DNA of 64,000 nucleotides from Calothrix sp. NIES-4105. Lineage in GTDB: Bacteria; Cyanobacteriota; Cyanobacteriia; Cyanobacteriales; Nostocaceae. The position numbers were made by a program, and so were the translations under genes. Each line of letters begins with the position of its first letter. Position 1 is the first letter of the stretch. Where the stretch lies: positions 62,001-126,000 of the forward strand of contig NZ_AP018292.1 in NCBI RefSeq assembly GCF_002368415.1, written 5' to 3'. The notes below the pieces were generated by a model. The model was not told the DNA's origin, did no database searches, and saw nothing but the letters and a program-made list of their open reading frames with translations. This document shows positions 47,163 through 56,215 of the stretch, in pieces.

Positions 47163-47273
47163 GTGACAATTTCTGCAAAAAGGAATTGAGGATTGAAACG
47201 ACTACAAGTGTCCTAATATTTATATCTGGCATGAAAGTGACAATTCCTTTTTAAAGGAATTGAGGATTGAAAC
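47163..47273 (+). CRISPR. Orphan two-repeat CRISPR locus
   Basis: Two 37-base repeats (47163-47199 and 47237-47273) flank one 37-base spacer (47200-47236). Both start GTGACAAT and end AAGGAATTGAGGATTGAAAC; the ATTGAAAC end is typical of CRISPR repeats. In the second repeat AATTCCTTT and AAAGGAATT form a perfect stem; in the first, the left arm is mutated (TTCTGC). An AT-rich stretch lies upstream. No cas1, cas2 or effector complex gene is near; an HNH nuclease gene follows. Confidence 0.75.
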
Positions 47274-47310
47274 AATCGTAGTACTGGCATTGCGCCAAAC
47301 AACCCAAAGA

Positions 47311-47344
47311 ATAGCAATTGCGATTGATTTATTGCAATTGCTAT
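47311..47344. repeat. Inverted repeat between CRISPR locus and HNH gene
   Basis: ATAGCAATTGC (47311-47321) and GCAATTGCTAT (47334-47344) form a perfect 11-bp stem with a 12-base loop. It could terminate CRISPR transcription or act as an operator for the HNH gene at 47430. Confidence 0.55.
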
Positions 47345-47429
47345 TTGATTAATTCAAATGCAAATCAGTAAAAGCTTAGTAAAGTACTATACAATAAATT
47401 TTATATAAAACAAAACGTAGCGTAATGTT

Positions 47430-48401
47430 ATGACTAAAAACTTAGCATACTATTCTAAAAAGTTTTCCCCGAAGGTTAAAACAACAAATCCCAGTGGTTT
47501 AAATGTGAACCGCTCTATGGGTACGGCGCCCAACAAACCAATTTTACTGCTATCCATTATTGAACTCATTAGCAGGGGAGGGATAAGAAAAAACCAAATA
47601 CCCTTATCTGGCGAACTTGTAGCTACATTTATGAATGTTTGGCGCCACTTAGAACCAAACCGCAATCCAGACATCGGACAACCGTTTTTCTACTTACGCA
47701 GTGATGGATTTTGGCACTTCCAACCGAACCCTGGTTTTGAGCTAGCGATTAATTCTAAGGCAAAACTTGTATCAGCAGGCGCCTTAAAACAAGCTGTGGA
47801 GTACGCATATTTTGATGATGAGTTGTGGCAAATTTTACAAGACTCTCATGATAGAAGTGTGTTGATACAGGTGTTGATAGATGAATGGTTTAGTGGCGCC
47901 AGTAATATTGAAGGAATTTTACAAGTAAATGTTTTTGCCCAGTTGCAGGAAGAGTTAGAGCGCGCTGGGGGCAAAATTTATCAACCAGAAGAACTTAATT
48001 CTGAGCAGAAAGTTATAGTTCGAGATGCCGCATTTCGTAAAATTGTTGCTACTACTTATGGCTACCGATGTGCGTTTTGTGGATACCAAGTACTTGATAT
48101 TCAGGGGCAAGGTATTATAGATGGCGCCCATATCAAGCCGTTTGCTAAATACTTTGATGACCGTATAGATAACGGTTTATCGTTGTGCAAAAATCACCAT
48201 TGGGGATTTGACCGTGGCTGGTTTTCTATCAATGATGACTACACAATTATCGTTTCTGAGGAATTGAGGGAAGAGGCGCCGAATTGTAAACCAATGAGAG
48301 AATTTGTCGGAGAGTCGATTATACTACCCGCAAAACAACAGTATTATCCCAGAATAGAAGCATTGCGATGGCATAGAGAGAATATATTTGATGCTGCTTG
48401 A
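47430..48401 (+). CDS. HNH restriction endonuclease-like protein (HNH_2 type)
   Basis: 323 residues. The N-terminal half (NKPILLLSIIELISRGGIRK, WRHLEPNRNPDIGQPFFYL) is typical of putative McrA-like restriction enzymes. The C-terminal HNH_2 domain has CAFCGYQVLDI, IIDGAHIKPF and NGLSLCKNHHWGFDRGW, with the Cys pair, catalytic His and Asn/His block all present. Such enzymes cut modified or foreign DNA. It is followed 53 bases later by the 111-residue gene at 48455, perhaps as a pair. A fragment of its C-terminus recurs at 53326-53451, beginning at the GGCGCC found here at 48275-48280. Confidence 0.8.
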   Translation: MTKNLAYYSKKFSPKVKTTNPSGLNVNRSMGTAPNKPILLLSIIELISRGGIRKNQIPLSGELVATFMNVWRHLEPNRNPDIGQPFFYLRSDGFWHFQPNPGFELAINSKAKLVSAGALKQAVEYAYFDDELWQILQDSHDRSVLIQVLIDEWFSGASNIEGILQVNVFAQLQEELERAGGKIYQPEELNSEQKVIVRDAAFRKIVATTYGYRCAFCGYQVLDIQGQGIIDGAHIKPFAKYFDDRIDNGLSLCKNHHWGFDRGWFSINDDYTIIVSEELREEAPNCKPMREFVGESIILPAKQQYYPRIEALRWHRENIFDAA

Positions 48402-48454
48402 ATGAAAGGCGCCTTATTTGTAAGATATTAGTTATAAAATGATATATAACATTT

Positions 48455-48790
48455 ATGCCTTGGCTGTATATTCCCCACAAAAAACCTGAAGAAATCAAAG
48501 AGGACGATGAACTTTGGTATATTGGATTTGATAAAATTTATTTTGTAGTAGAAGAAGATTGCATTTACTTCGAGTATCAATCTGATAGTAAAGCAAATGT
48601 GATTTCTAGCCGCAATAAGGATAACTTTGCTGTTAGAGTGGCACCGAACGGTAAAGTTAAAGGTAAGGGGTCTGTTACTCACAAATCCACAATTGAATAT
48701 ATTTATAGCTGGTACAAAATAGCTACAGGGGAAATACAAGCCAATCTACCATCTAAATTTATTGGCTCTCTAATTTACGACTCCGAGTGA
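48455..48790 (+). CDS. Small duplicated protein, copy 1
   Basis: 111 residues: MPWLYIPHKKPEEIKEDDEL, WYIGFDKIYFVVEEDCIYFE, YQSDSKAN, then a basic centre (RVAPNGKVKGKGSVTHKSTI) and a helical end. About 80% identical to 56216-56548. Family not recognised; size and pairing with the HNH gene suggest a control or immunity partner, which is inference. The shared DNA with the second copy extends past the stop to a GGCGCC (48830-48835) and ends there. Confidence 0.6.
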   Translation: MPWLYIPHKKPEEIKEDDELWYIGFDKIYFVVEEDCIYFEYQSDSKANVISSRNKDNFAVRVAPNGKVKGKGSVTHKSTIEYIYSWYKIATGEIQANLPSKFIGSLIYDSE

Positions 48791-48881
48791 AAAGGCTTGT
48801 GAGGTATTAGAATAAATACGGCGCCTTGAAATCACAACACCATCTTGTATATTTTAAAACACGCTCTATACTCGAATAACT

Positions 48882-49088
48882 CTATAAATAGGTACTCAAA
48901 TGAAAATCAATATCTTCTGGGCTTTCTCCAGTTTCTAACGCTTCTACTAAGGAGGGAGCATCTTCTTTTTTTAGAATTTTAACCTTTTTCCCGTTGTAGT
49001 AAATGACTATATAAACACTATTATCTTCATAATCATAAACCGGATAATCACAAGTATAAACCGGAGATGTGTTAATTTTTTTCTTCAT
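48882..49088 (-). CDS. Small acidic protein
   Basis: 68 residues: TSPVYTCDYPVYDYEDNSVY, IVIYYNGKKVKILKKEDAP, SLVEALETGESPEDIDFHLS. A beta hairpin followed by an acidic helix. No family recognised; probably real because codon use and start context are normal and nothing overlaps it. Confidence 0.4.
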   Translation of the reverse strand: MKKKINTSPVYTCDYPVYDYEDNSVYIVIYYNGKKVKILKKEDAPSLVEALETGESPEDIDFHLSTYL

Positions 49089-49185
49089 TTTGTTACTTTT
49101 CTGGAAACCCCGACTATAATTGTATAAGTATTTCCGCGCGTGATTTAATATTTAATTACAATACTATCTTTGACTAAGGAAAAAG

Positions 49186-49542
49186 ATGGATTTAAAAGAA
49201 ACTTTGATGGCACTTGAGGAAAAGTTTTGGAAGGCTAGCTCTGCTGCTAACGTTAACTTGATTCGGGAATACCTTACTGATGATGGACTTACTGTAGGAA
49301 ATTTTGGAGTATTAGACAAAGAAACTACAATTGCGGTTAATGAAGGGCAACCACCATTCTTGTTTTGGCGTATCGACTCGGCGCCGCAAATTTTACAACT
49401 AGCAACAGACAGCGCTGTTGTAATTTATAAGGCTACAGCACAACGTGAGGGGCGCGAACCGTTCACAGTAATGATAAGTAGTACTTATGTTAATCGTTTG
49501 GGTTCTTGGAAGCTTGTGTTTCATCATCAGACACCACTGTAG
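49186..49542 (+). CDS. NTF2/SnoaL-like protein
   Basis: 118 residues. An N-terminal helix pair (TLMALEEKFWKASSAANVNL, IREYLTDDG) then a curved sheet (VVIYKATAQREGREPFTVM, SSTYVNRLGSWKLVFHHQTP). This is the DUF4440/SnoaL-like NTF2 fold. Such proteins bind small ligands or catalyse simple reactions; substrate unknown. ATG 49186 has GGAAAAAG upstream. Confidence 0.7.
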   Translation: MDLKETLMALEEKFWKASSAANVNLIREYLTDDGLTVGNFGVLDKETTIAVNEGQPPFLFWRIDSAPQILQLATDSAVVIYKATAQREGREPFTVMISSTYVNRLGSWKLVFHHQTPL

Positions 49543-49671
49543 TTTGGGCGCCCAATCATGATTACACAACTATGGTTTAACAACAAATGATAAACACCAA
49601 ACTATATGTTGAAGAATCGGCGCCTGCATATTATAAATTCATGGCGCCGTATTTTAAAAATAATAGTGTCA

Positions 49672-50094
49672 CTATTCTAAATGCTGAACTGGTAGCTTCG
49701 TTATTTCTTGTAATTTCAAAGCTACTTCTGTGCGATGACATCTTGCACTTTGCAACTCAGCACATAGTAACAGGCTAGTTTGAGATTGAATAATTTGGGA
49801 AACTTCCTCTAAAGCCTGTGCTGCTTCCGAGGTAGAAGGAGGAATCCATTTACTATTGCCGCTGGTATTTCCTAAAGCTGGCATTGAAATGTATTTAACA
49901 TCTTGAGATTCGCAAAGCTTCTCTATTTCTTGCCCGTACCACTTTCGACTCCACGCACGTGGGGAATTACGTACATCAATTACGTATTTAACGTCGAATG
50001 ATTTTAAATATTGTATAAATTCATAATAGTCTTTTCTATTACCGTATCCAAATGTGAGTATGTAATGATTAGTGTTAATATCCTGGCATATCAT
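49672..50094 (-). CDS. DUF488 protein
   Basis: 140 residues: YILTFGYGNRKDYYEFIQYL, KSFDVKYVIDVRNSPRAWSR and the hallmark SLLLCAELQSARCHRTEVAL near the C-terminus, whose paired Cys/His-Arg are conserved in DUF488. The length is normal. DUF488 proteins are often plasmid-borne, of unknown biochemical role. It lies 10 bases after the gene at 50105 on the same strand, so the two form an operon. Confidence 0.8.
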   Translation of the reverse strand: MICQDINTNHYILTFGYGNRKDYYEFIQYLKSFDVKYVIDVRNSPRAWSRKWYGQEIEKLCESQDVKYISMPALGNTSGNSKWIPPSTSEAAQALEEVSQIIQSQTSLLLCAELQSARCHRTEVALKLQEITKLPVQHLE

Positions 50095-50104
50095 TATAAT
50101 TTCC

Positions 50105-50899
50105 CTAAAATAAACTTAACTGTTCTGATTGTACTATTGGTGGGTAAAATAAGCCAATAATCATGAAAGAATTTTTATGATTTTTAAGATTACCAACGAT
50201 AAAGTGTAAATCGTTATTTACAGCAAAATTTTCTAGCTTTTGTTTTACTTTATCTAATGACTCTTGCTCTTTTGCTTCAATACTTTTTGCTTTAGAGTTA
50301 TTTCTACAATTTCTGTATAGCTGCATTATTTCCCAATCACTTATAGAATATTTATGTTTATCGCCAGCTTCATCCGTAAACTCATATCCAAACTGGTAAG
50401 GAATTTTTTCTAATTCAACCGATTCTTCAAATAAATCTAATTGGTCTAATACTGCTTGCTGTTTCGGCGCCCACTCTCGTTCAGTTGGTTTAGAATAGTA
50501 TTTTTTTATACTCAAAGGTTTGATAATTCCTAACGATTTATTTTGTTCTTTTATTTGTTTAATCGAATCGAATTTTAATGGCAGTAGTAAAGACTTTCTT
50601 TCATGCCAATTATTCAATGTACCTATTTTCCTGACTATTTTGATGGTATTCGGATTAATGCGAAAACTTTCTTCTCTATAATCCTTATCATTTCTCTCTA
50701 TATCTGCCTCAATAATAGACCATCTAGGGTAACGCTGGTCAAAATCCATATATCTAAAAGGAATAGGGTATATCCGAATCCATTGCAATGGCTTTTCATC
50801 ATCACTTAATAAAACTCCTGCCGTACAAACAGTTTCTCTATATTTAGTGCTGATTGAAGGGTAAGTTTTAGTCGCTATCAAAATTTTTCTAGTATCCAT
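50105..50899 (-). CDS. Partner of DUF488, unknown family
   Basis: 264 residues. The N-terminus (DTRKILIATKTYPSISTKYR, ETVCTAGVLLSD, WIRIYPIPFRYMD) is beta-rich; the middle is basic, and the C-terminus contains a helix (SKAKSIEAKEQESLDKVKQK) and a final strand (SFMIIGLFYPP). Not a named family to me. Its tight coupling with DUF488 suggests a two-gene functional unit, possibly defence or stress related. Confidence 0.55.
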   Translation of the reverse strand: MDTRKILIATKTYPSISTKYRETVCTAGVLLSDDEKPLQWIRIYPIPFRYMDFDQRYPRWSIIEADIERNDKDYREESFRINPNTIKIVRKIGTLNNWHERKSLLLPLKFDSIKQIKEQNKSLGIIKPLSIKKYYSKPTEREWAPKQQAVLDQLDLFEESVELEKIPYQFGYEFTDEAGDKHKYSISDWEIMQLYRNCRNNSKAKSIEAKEQESLDKVKQKLENFAVNNDLHFIVGNLKNHKNSFMIIGLFYPPIVQSEQLSLF

Positions 50900-51149
50900 A
50901 AATTTCTATCAATACGGCTAAATTTAACCTCTTGTAATAACTGTAACAATTTGTTTCTATGTAAGCTACGTGCGCGAGAAGGAGAAGAGACTTTTGTTCG
51001 CGCCAGTGCTTGGATGTTTGAGTCGTAGATATTTAGAGGTTAAACAAAGGCGCCGGAATTGAAACGTTAATGTAATGCTTTGTTGTAAAATGGCGCCCCA
51101 TAATCCCTTAAAGGAAATAACAGGCGCCTTTGAATAAAATACTACCAGT

Positions 51150-52484
51150 ATGATTACACAATTCCAGGGGTTTGACATCACCAGTTTAGATGAACTAACG
51201 ATATCTCCATCGCAGTTCAACGACTTTATGATCGAGGCAGATAGCTGTGTGCATCCAATCGGCGCCCTTTACACCTCAACAGTGCGTATTTTACGTCATG
51301 CATCATGGCTAGCGGAACAAAAGGCAACGCTCACCAAACAGGAATATAAAGAATTATTAAGAAAATATAACTGGGAGGGAGAGGAAAAGGCTCATCTGAA
51401 GGTACACGAGGCTTTTGGTACTTTTGCCCCACATCAACTAGCTCAAATCGAACCGCGCACAATCTTTCAAATCGCTTTAAACCTCAAGAAGTACCAGTCA
51501 GTAATCGCCCAAATGCTTTCCTTGCCTATAATTACCCAAAACAAAGTTCGTGGGTTTATGAAAAAATGCCACAAAGCGAGAGCTACTAAGGAAACAGAAG
51601 AAGCTACCATATGGCGAATGATGCCTGATAAAAAGCGCGCGTGCGTTATTGGACCAATCTATAACCAGTCAGTTGGTGTCATGCTCGAAGAGATGATGGA
51701 TAAGTCTGGTAAAAGCGCGCAGTTTATCGTCGAAAAAGCTTTAATTGCTCACTATGAATCTGAATACGCTACCCAAGAGGTAGAAGCTGTTTCTTGTGAG
51801 GCACAGAGTGTTGATGTAGTGGGTAGTGATGAACAGGCGCCGATCGTTGGTGTGGTTGTTGATAGTGAAGAGGTACAGAGTGTTGATGCGGTTATTGATT
51901 CGGAAACGGCGCCTGCGTATTCAGAAGCAGCGTTAAATAGTTCCGCTGCTTCGTGGGATAAAGACTTAGTAGCACACGAAGAATCTCTGAATGAAACATC
52001 TGAGTACAATCCTTGGTACGATGAAGAATTAGATGTACAAGAGGCTTGGAGCTTTGAACCAGAGGAGAAAGATGATGTCATTGAAGATTACGAATTTTTA
52101 ACAAGCGAAGTTTCCAAAACTACGGCGCCTGTTGGATTTACTAGCTCAACAGTATCTGTTTCTGGCACAATGGTGCTTTCCGCTGTTGAAGAGTTGGTTC
52201 AAGCATTGCAAACAGCCACCTCTTGGCAAGAAATTAATGAAGCTCTTAAAACCCATGAAGAATATAAAGAGGAAGCTTGGGACGCTCTTACACCTGTGGA
52301 ACGGCGCCGGGTTATAGAATTGACACCTCCTACCGTTATAAGGCTTAGTAATGCTAAACGTGCAGGTTTGATTACAGATTTCCGTGTTGAACGAGAATGT
52401 GTGTATCAAATAAAGCAGAGCGGATGTTTGTTCTGGGACATCGTTTTTGAATGGCGGATAGATGAATATTTCGCACGCTTGTAA
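51150..52484 (+). CDS. DUF3102-like plasmid protein with acidic linker
   Basis: 444 residues. Residues about 45-130 (LAEQKATLTKQEYKELLRKY, AHLKVHEAFGTFAPHQLAQI, PRTIFQIALNLKKYQSVI) resemble the DUF3102 helical domain seen in plasmid and phage proteins. Residues about 215-320 are an acidic, Val/Ser/Glu-rich linker with imperfect repeats (EVQSVDAVIDSE). The C-terminal 110 residues are a separate domain (LVQALQTATSWQEINEALKT, WDALTPVERRRVIELTPP). It carries many GGCGCC and GCGCGC motifs. Confidence 0.6.
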   Translation: MITQFQGFDITSLDELTISPSQFNDFMIEADSCVHPIGALYTSTVRILRHASWLAEQKATLTKQEYKELLRKYNWEGEEKAHLKVHEAFGTFAPHQLAQIEPRTIFQIALNLKKYQSVIAQMLSLPIITQNKVRGFMKKCHKARATKETEEATIWRMMPDKKRACVIGPIYNQSVGVMLEEMMDKSGKSAQFIVEKALIAHYESEYATQEVEAVSCEAQSVDVVGSDEQAPIVGVVVDSEEVQSVDAVIDSETAPAYSEAALNSSAASWDKDLVAHEESLNETSEYNPWYDEELDVQEAWSFEPEEKDDVIEDYEFLTSEVSKTTAPVGFTSSTVSVSGTMVLSAVEELVQALQTATSWQEINEALKTHEEYKEEAWDALTPVERRRVIELTPPTVIRLSNAKRAGLITDFRVERECVYQIKQSGCLFWDIVFEWRIDEYFARL

Positions 52485-52652
52485 TTTAATACAAGAATTT
52501 ACAGGCGCCTGATTACTTACTTAATTAAATAATACGTTTCGTATCTAAATATATTGATGTTGTGGCGTGGTTTAAAAGTGTAACGGCGCCATGCGTGGAG
52601 CGTGCCTATAATTTGATAATCTGGGTGTAATTAATATCAGACTTGTAAAATA

Positions 52653-53243
52653 ATGAAATTATTAAAGTTTTACAAATTTCGGTTTTGCTCGATTATTTTG
52701 TTCTTGCTGGTATTAACGGTGCCTTTGTCTTCTTCTGCGGTCAAAAACGTAATAAATAATTCAATCGTGCTTAATGATGATATAATATACGAATATATTG
52801 ATACTTCTCCACCCAAGGGTAGTGGTTCGGCGCCGACCGTTAGGACTTTAAATTTAAAAGAAACCTTAGAGCAAATCGATTCTGATGCCGCACAAGCTCT
52901 TGCCCAAATAGATAAACAACTGTTAGAATTTGAAGCTGCACTCAAAAATCCGAAAGTAAGAGATGAATTAGAGAAGCGAAAAGCTCAATTTAGAGTGGAG
53001 CTTACAGAATTTCTTAATGATGAGCAAAAATATAAAGAAGCTTTAGAGAATCCGTATTTTCCACAAAATATAAAATATTTATTAATGAGGGCTAAGAAAA
53101 ATCCTGAAGAAATTGATAAATTTATTGAGGAACAATTTCAACTTAAAAATTTAGCGGAACAACAAAAGTTAGAGATTCGCAAACGTAGAGATTTAGCTAA
53201 AAAGCAAGCAAGAGAAAGAGCATTAAGAATGAAATTACGTTAA
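52653..53243 (+). CDS. Exported coiled-coil protein
   Basis: 196 residues. A signal peptide (FCSIILFLLVLTVPLSSSA) is followed by a short Pro/Gly part and a long charged helix (LEQIDSDAAQALAQIDKQLL, KNPKVRDELEKRKAQFRVEL) ending in Arg/Lys-rich sequence. Likely a periplasmic or surface coiled coil. No family recognised. Confidence 0.5.
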   Translation: MKLLKFYKFRFCSIILFLLVLTVPLSSSAVKNVINNSIVLNDDIIYEYIDTSPPKGSGSAPTVRTLNLKETLEQIDSDAAQALAQIDKQLLEFEAALKNPKVRDELEKRKAQFRVELTEFLNDEQKYKEALENPYFPQNIKYLLMRAKKNPEEIDKFIEEQFQLKNLAEQQKLEIRKRRDLAKKQARERALRMKLR

Positions 53244-53325
53244 ATCAAAAAGTAACACTAGGCGCCACCTGCATGAAGTGGTAAGTGACAATCAAGAGGC
53301 GCCTACTTTAAATCAACCATTATAG

Positions 53326-53451
53326 GCGCCTAATTGTAAACCAATGCGCGATATGGACGGAGAATCAATAATATTACCAGCGCAACAGCAATATTACCCG
53401 CGCACGGAGGCGCTACAGTGGCATCGAGATAATGTATTCGATGCTGCTTGA
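53326..53451 (+). pseudogene. C-terminal fragment of the HNH_2 gene
   Basis: APNCKPMRDMDGESIILPAQ, QQYYPRTEALQWHRDN, VFDAA then stop. It aligns with the last 41 codons of the gene at 47430-48401. The fragment begins exactly at a GGCGCC (53325-53330), the same site as in the intact gene (48275-48280), and its 3' flank ends at another GGCGCC (53470-53475). Confidence 0.85.
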
Positions 53452-53695
53452 AGAACTAGAATAATATACGGCGCCTGAACAATCTTACAGCTAACTATAA
53501 AGCAGTTTTGTTCGTTGCCGCTGTTCAAATATGCTTTAGAATTAGCTATAATTGAATTTGCATAAAAGCTTATAAGTTTATTTAGAAACCTCCTTCCTTT
53601 ATATCCTCAATGCTTACTACTAAACCAATCAATGCAAATATAGAGCCGAATATTAAACCACAAACTTCAATAATTTGAAAACTTAATTTTCAGTT

Positions 53696-53890
53696 TCAAA
53701 TATTAATTATAATATTAATTCGATTGCCAATTAATAAACCTAAAAATGCACCTATCATAAAACCTGTAGACATATAAATCATTCCCACAAGTCCACCCCA
53801 AAAAATAATTTTAAGTAAACTCATCATAAGCAACATAACTCCTATATCTTTTATTTCCAAATAGTTATTGATTATAGAAATGTCAGGCAC
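53696..53890 (-). CDS. Possible small membrane protein
   Basis: 64 residues with two hydrophobic stretches (GVMLLMMSLLKIIFWGGLVG and STGFMIGAFLGLLIGNR). A further hydrophobic frame without a start (VCGLIFGSIFALIGLVVSIE) lies just downstream at about 53580-53690, so this may be a decaying membrane gene. Low support. Confidence 0.3.
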   Translation of the reverse strand: MPDISIINNYLEIKDIGVMLLMMSLLKIIFWGGLVGMIYMSTGFMIGAFLGLLIGNRINIIINI

Positions 53891-54176
53891 TACTAATTTT
53901 TTAGTAATAAAAGTGTTTTATGCCAACCGTTACAAAACTTAATAAAATTGTTAAAAGTTAATTTTACTCTTGTTGGCGCCAATTATCTCAACTGAATCAG
54001 AAGCGTGCAGGCGCCTCAATAGTCCTTTAAGTAACAGCTCGTAAATATCAGTATTATTTAATATAAATAATATTTGGCATACAGAAACTTTATCTAAACA
54101 AGCGTAATTATACCTAGAAACTTTAAACGGATAGTGATACGATTATTTGAAAATAGTTAATAACTTAGGGTAATCT

Positions 54177-54290
54177 ATGCTTAACTTGTGTAAAAAAGTA
54201 CTCCCTGTAGTCGGTTTATCACTTGCATTTATTGGAATACCAAACCAAGCACAAGCTTTGATTAAATTTACATCGGAATACGATTTATGA
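54177..54290 (+). pseudogene. Truncated start of an exported protein
   Basis: 37 codons: a signal peptide (VLPVVGLSLAFIGIPNQAQA) followed by LIKFTSEYDL and a stop (54288-54290). It looks like the beginning of a PEP-CTERM-type protein whose remainder has been lost. No continuation was found in the next 190 bases. Confidence 0.5.
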
Positions 54291-54485
54291 AGGTCGTATC
54301 GTATTAGTACTAGAAAAAATCTTTTAATTGGACTACTACATGTGCCTGTAAATTGTAAAGGTTAAAAGTTTACAATTTTTATTAATTGATTACTTAAAAC
54401 TTAACTTGAGTTAAATCTGTGTGTTGCAAAAATGCTGTAATATCCGATTCTATCGCTTTAAATAATACAAGTAAGGAAATTTAAT

Positions 54486-56045
54486 ATGACCAGGGGAGTG
54501 AGTCGGCGCCGATTCCTGCAAACATCGTTGGCGACTACGGCAAGTGTAGGCATTTTTAATCTTCAGAAAGCTTTTGCCGAGCGTTCTGCTGAACGTGTAG
54601 AAGCTGTAGTAATTGGTAGTGGTTTTGGTGGAGCTGTTGCTTCCTTACGTCTGGGTACTGCAGGCATTGAAACAGTTGTACTGGAACGTGGGCGTTGGTG
54701 GGAAATAACTGATGCCGGAGATACTTTCTGTACGTCGCAAAAGCCCGATGGTCGCTCTACTTGGCTGAGTCCAACTACACTAGCTCTATTTGGTCAAACT
54801 CCAATCGATGTATATACAGGAGTTTTGGATATTAAGGTAGGTGATGGTATTAGTGCTTTGCGAGGCGCCGGTGTAGGTGGTAGTTCTCTTGTATATAACG
54901 GAATTACTTATCAACCAACTCAAGAACTTTTCTATCAAGTCTTTCCACGTAGCATTAACTATGAAGAATTAGACCGGGTTTATTATCCACGAGTGCGTTC
55001 TATACTCAAACCATCTCCTATACCTGACGACATCCTCGCAACACAATTTTATTTAGCAAGTCGCATTTTTTTAGAGCAGGCAACGAAGGCAAATTTAAAA
55101 GCGCGCAAATTAGATATTAATGTTGACTGGGATATTGTTCGTCAGGAAATCGCTGGAACAAAAGTCCCAAGCACAATTCTGGGTGAGATATATTATGGCA
55201 TCAACAGTGGAGCAAAGCAAAGTTTAGACCGCAACTACCTCAAAATGGCTTTATCTACTGGTTGTGTGCAAATACGACCTTTACATGTAGTCACGGAAAT
55301 TGAGGAATCTGATAATAACCGTTTCCGAATTACTTGCAACCAAATCAACGAACAGGGAGTTGTTGTTGATAAAAAAACAATTGTTTGTCGCTATCTATTT
55401 TTAGCGGCTGGTTCCATTGGAACTACTGAACTATTACTGCGCGCTAAAAACACTGGTAAATTGCGACGTTTGAACGAGCAAGTAGGTAAATTATGGGGAA
55501 ACAATGGAGATACTCTTGGTCTTATTGCAACCGTTGGACAAACTAACCCTACACAAGGTGGACCTGCTGCCATCGCAATTGAGGATTTTGACAATCCAAT
55601 CTCTCCTGTTGCAATCCAACAATTTCCTTTCCCTGGTCTTCCTGAAGGCACCTATAATGTTTTTGGTATTGCACTTACTAAGCCAGAGGGGTATTTTACG
55701 TATGATGCTTCTAAACAAACAGCTAATTTAGTTTGGCCTCAAAATTCAGCTAATGATCAGAAAATTAAAAATGCTGCTCTTGATACTTACCAACGGTTAA
55801 ATCAAGCAAATGGTACAACTTTAGCGGCTGCACCTGGTACGGGTATAACTGGTCATCCCCTTGGTGGCGCCACAATCGGCGCCGTATGTAATCCTTACGG
55901 ACGAGTCCACGGCTACCCTAACTTGTTTGTTGTTGACGGTGCCTTCATCCCTGGTTCTACAGCTTGTACCAATCCTTCTTTAACTATTGCGGCTTTGGCG
56001 GAGCGTAGTATGGATAGGTTTCTGAATGGAAATTTTAAAGACTAG
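54486..56045 (+). CDS. Tat-exported GMC oxidoreductase, cholesterol-oxidase-like
   Basis: 519 residues. A twin-arginine signal (SRRRFLQTSLATT) ends near AFAERS. The FAD-binding Rossmann fold follows (EAVVIGSGFGGAVASLRLG, VVLERGRWW). Further signatures are GAGVGGSSLVYNG, the substrate-domain LFLAAGSIGTTELLLRA and the C-terminal catalytic blocks GHPLGGATIG (His) and STACTNPSLTIAALAERS (Asn), both conserved in cholesterol oxidases. It probably oxidises a sterol-like or other alcohol with FAD in the periplasm; hydroxysteroid activity is inference. Confidence 0.85.
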   Translation: MTRGVSRRRFLQTSLATTASVGIFNLQKAFAERSAERVEAVVIGSGFGGAVASLRLGTAGIETVVLERGRWWEITDAGDTFCTSQKPDGRSTWLSPTTLALFGQTPIDVYTGVLDIKVGDGISALRGAGVGGSSLVYNGITYQPTQELFYQVFPRSINYEELDRVYYPRVRSILKPSPIPDDILATQFYLASRIFLEQATKANLKARKLDINVDWDIVRQEIAGTKVPSTILGEIYYGINSGAKQSLDRNYLKMALSTGCVQIRPLHVVTEIEESDNNRFRITCNQINEQGVVVDKKTIVCRYLFLAAGSIGTTELLLRAKNTGKLRRLNEQVGKLWGNNGDTLGLIATVGQTNPTQGGPAAIAIEDFDNPISPVAIQQFPFPGLPEGTYNVFGIALTKPEGYFTYDASKQTANLVWPQNSANDQKIKNAALDTYQRLNQANGTTLAAAPGTGITGHPLGGATIGAVCNPYGRVHGYPNLFVVDGAFIPGSTACTNPSLTIAALAERSMDRFLNGNFKD

Positions 56046-56050
56046 TGTTA

Positions 56051-56153
56051 GGTGCCTAATTACCGGAACATTAGTTTATTAACAGTGGTCTTGATTGGCA
56101 GTTTTGGCAATAAACTAATGCTTAAAATATTTACAAAAACTTCATTTAATGCT
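56051..56153 (+). repeat. Copy of the 5' region of the gene at 58801
   Basis: From a GGTGCC (56051-56056) to GCT at 56153 it matches 58731-58836, including the ATG and first codons (ATGCTTAAAATATTTACAAA) of that gene. A fragment with no continuing frame; homology starts at the decayed GGCGCC. Confidence 0.75.
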
Positions 56154-56215
56154 GCGTAATTTTTATTTTGGTGACGTATTAGTTATATAATTATAAAAAA
56201 TAATATTTAATAATT

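Noticed and set aside
47163-47273. Assigning the two-repeat locus to the TnpB/Cas12-like protein at 38633
   Set aside because: They are about 7 kb apart, with unrelated genes between, and nothing in the sequence links the repeat to that protein.
49587-49778. 63-residue plus-strand ORF
   Set aside because: It overlaps the well-supported DUF488 gene on the other strand and has no family signal.
51752-52081. 109-residue Ser-rich ORF antisense to the DUF3102-like gene
   Set aside because: It is the mirror of the acidic linker and is not protein-like beyond low complexity.
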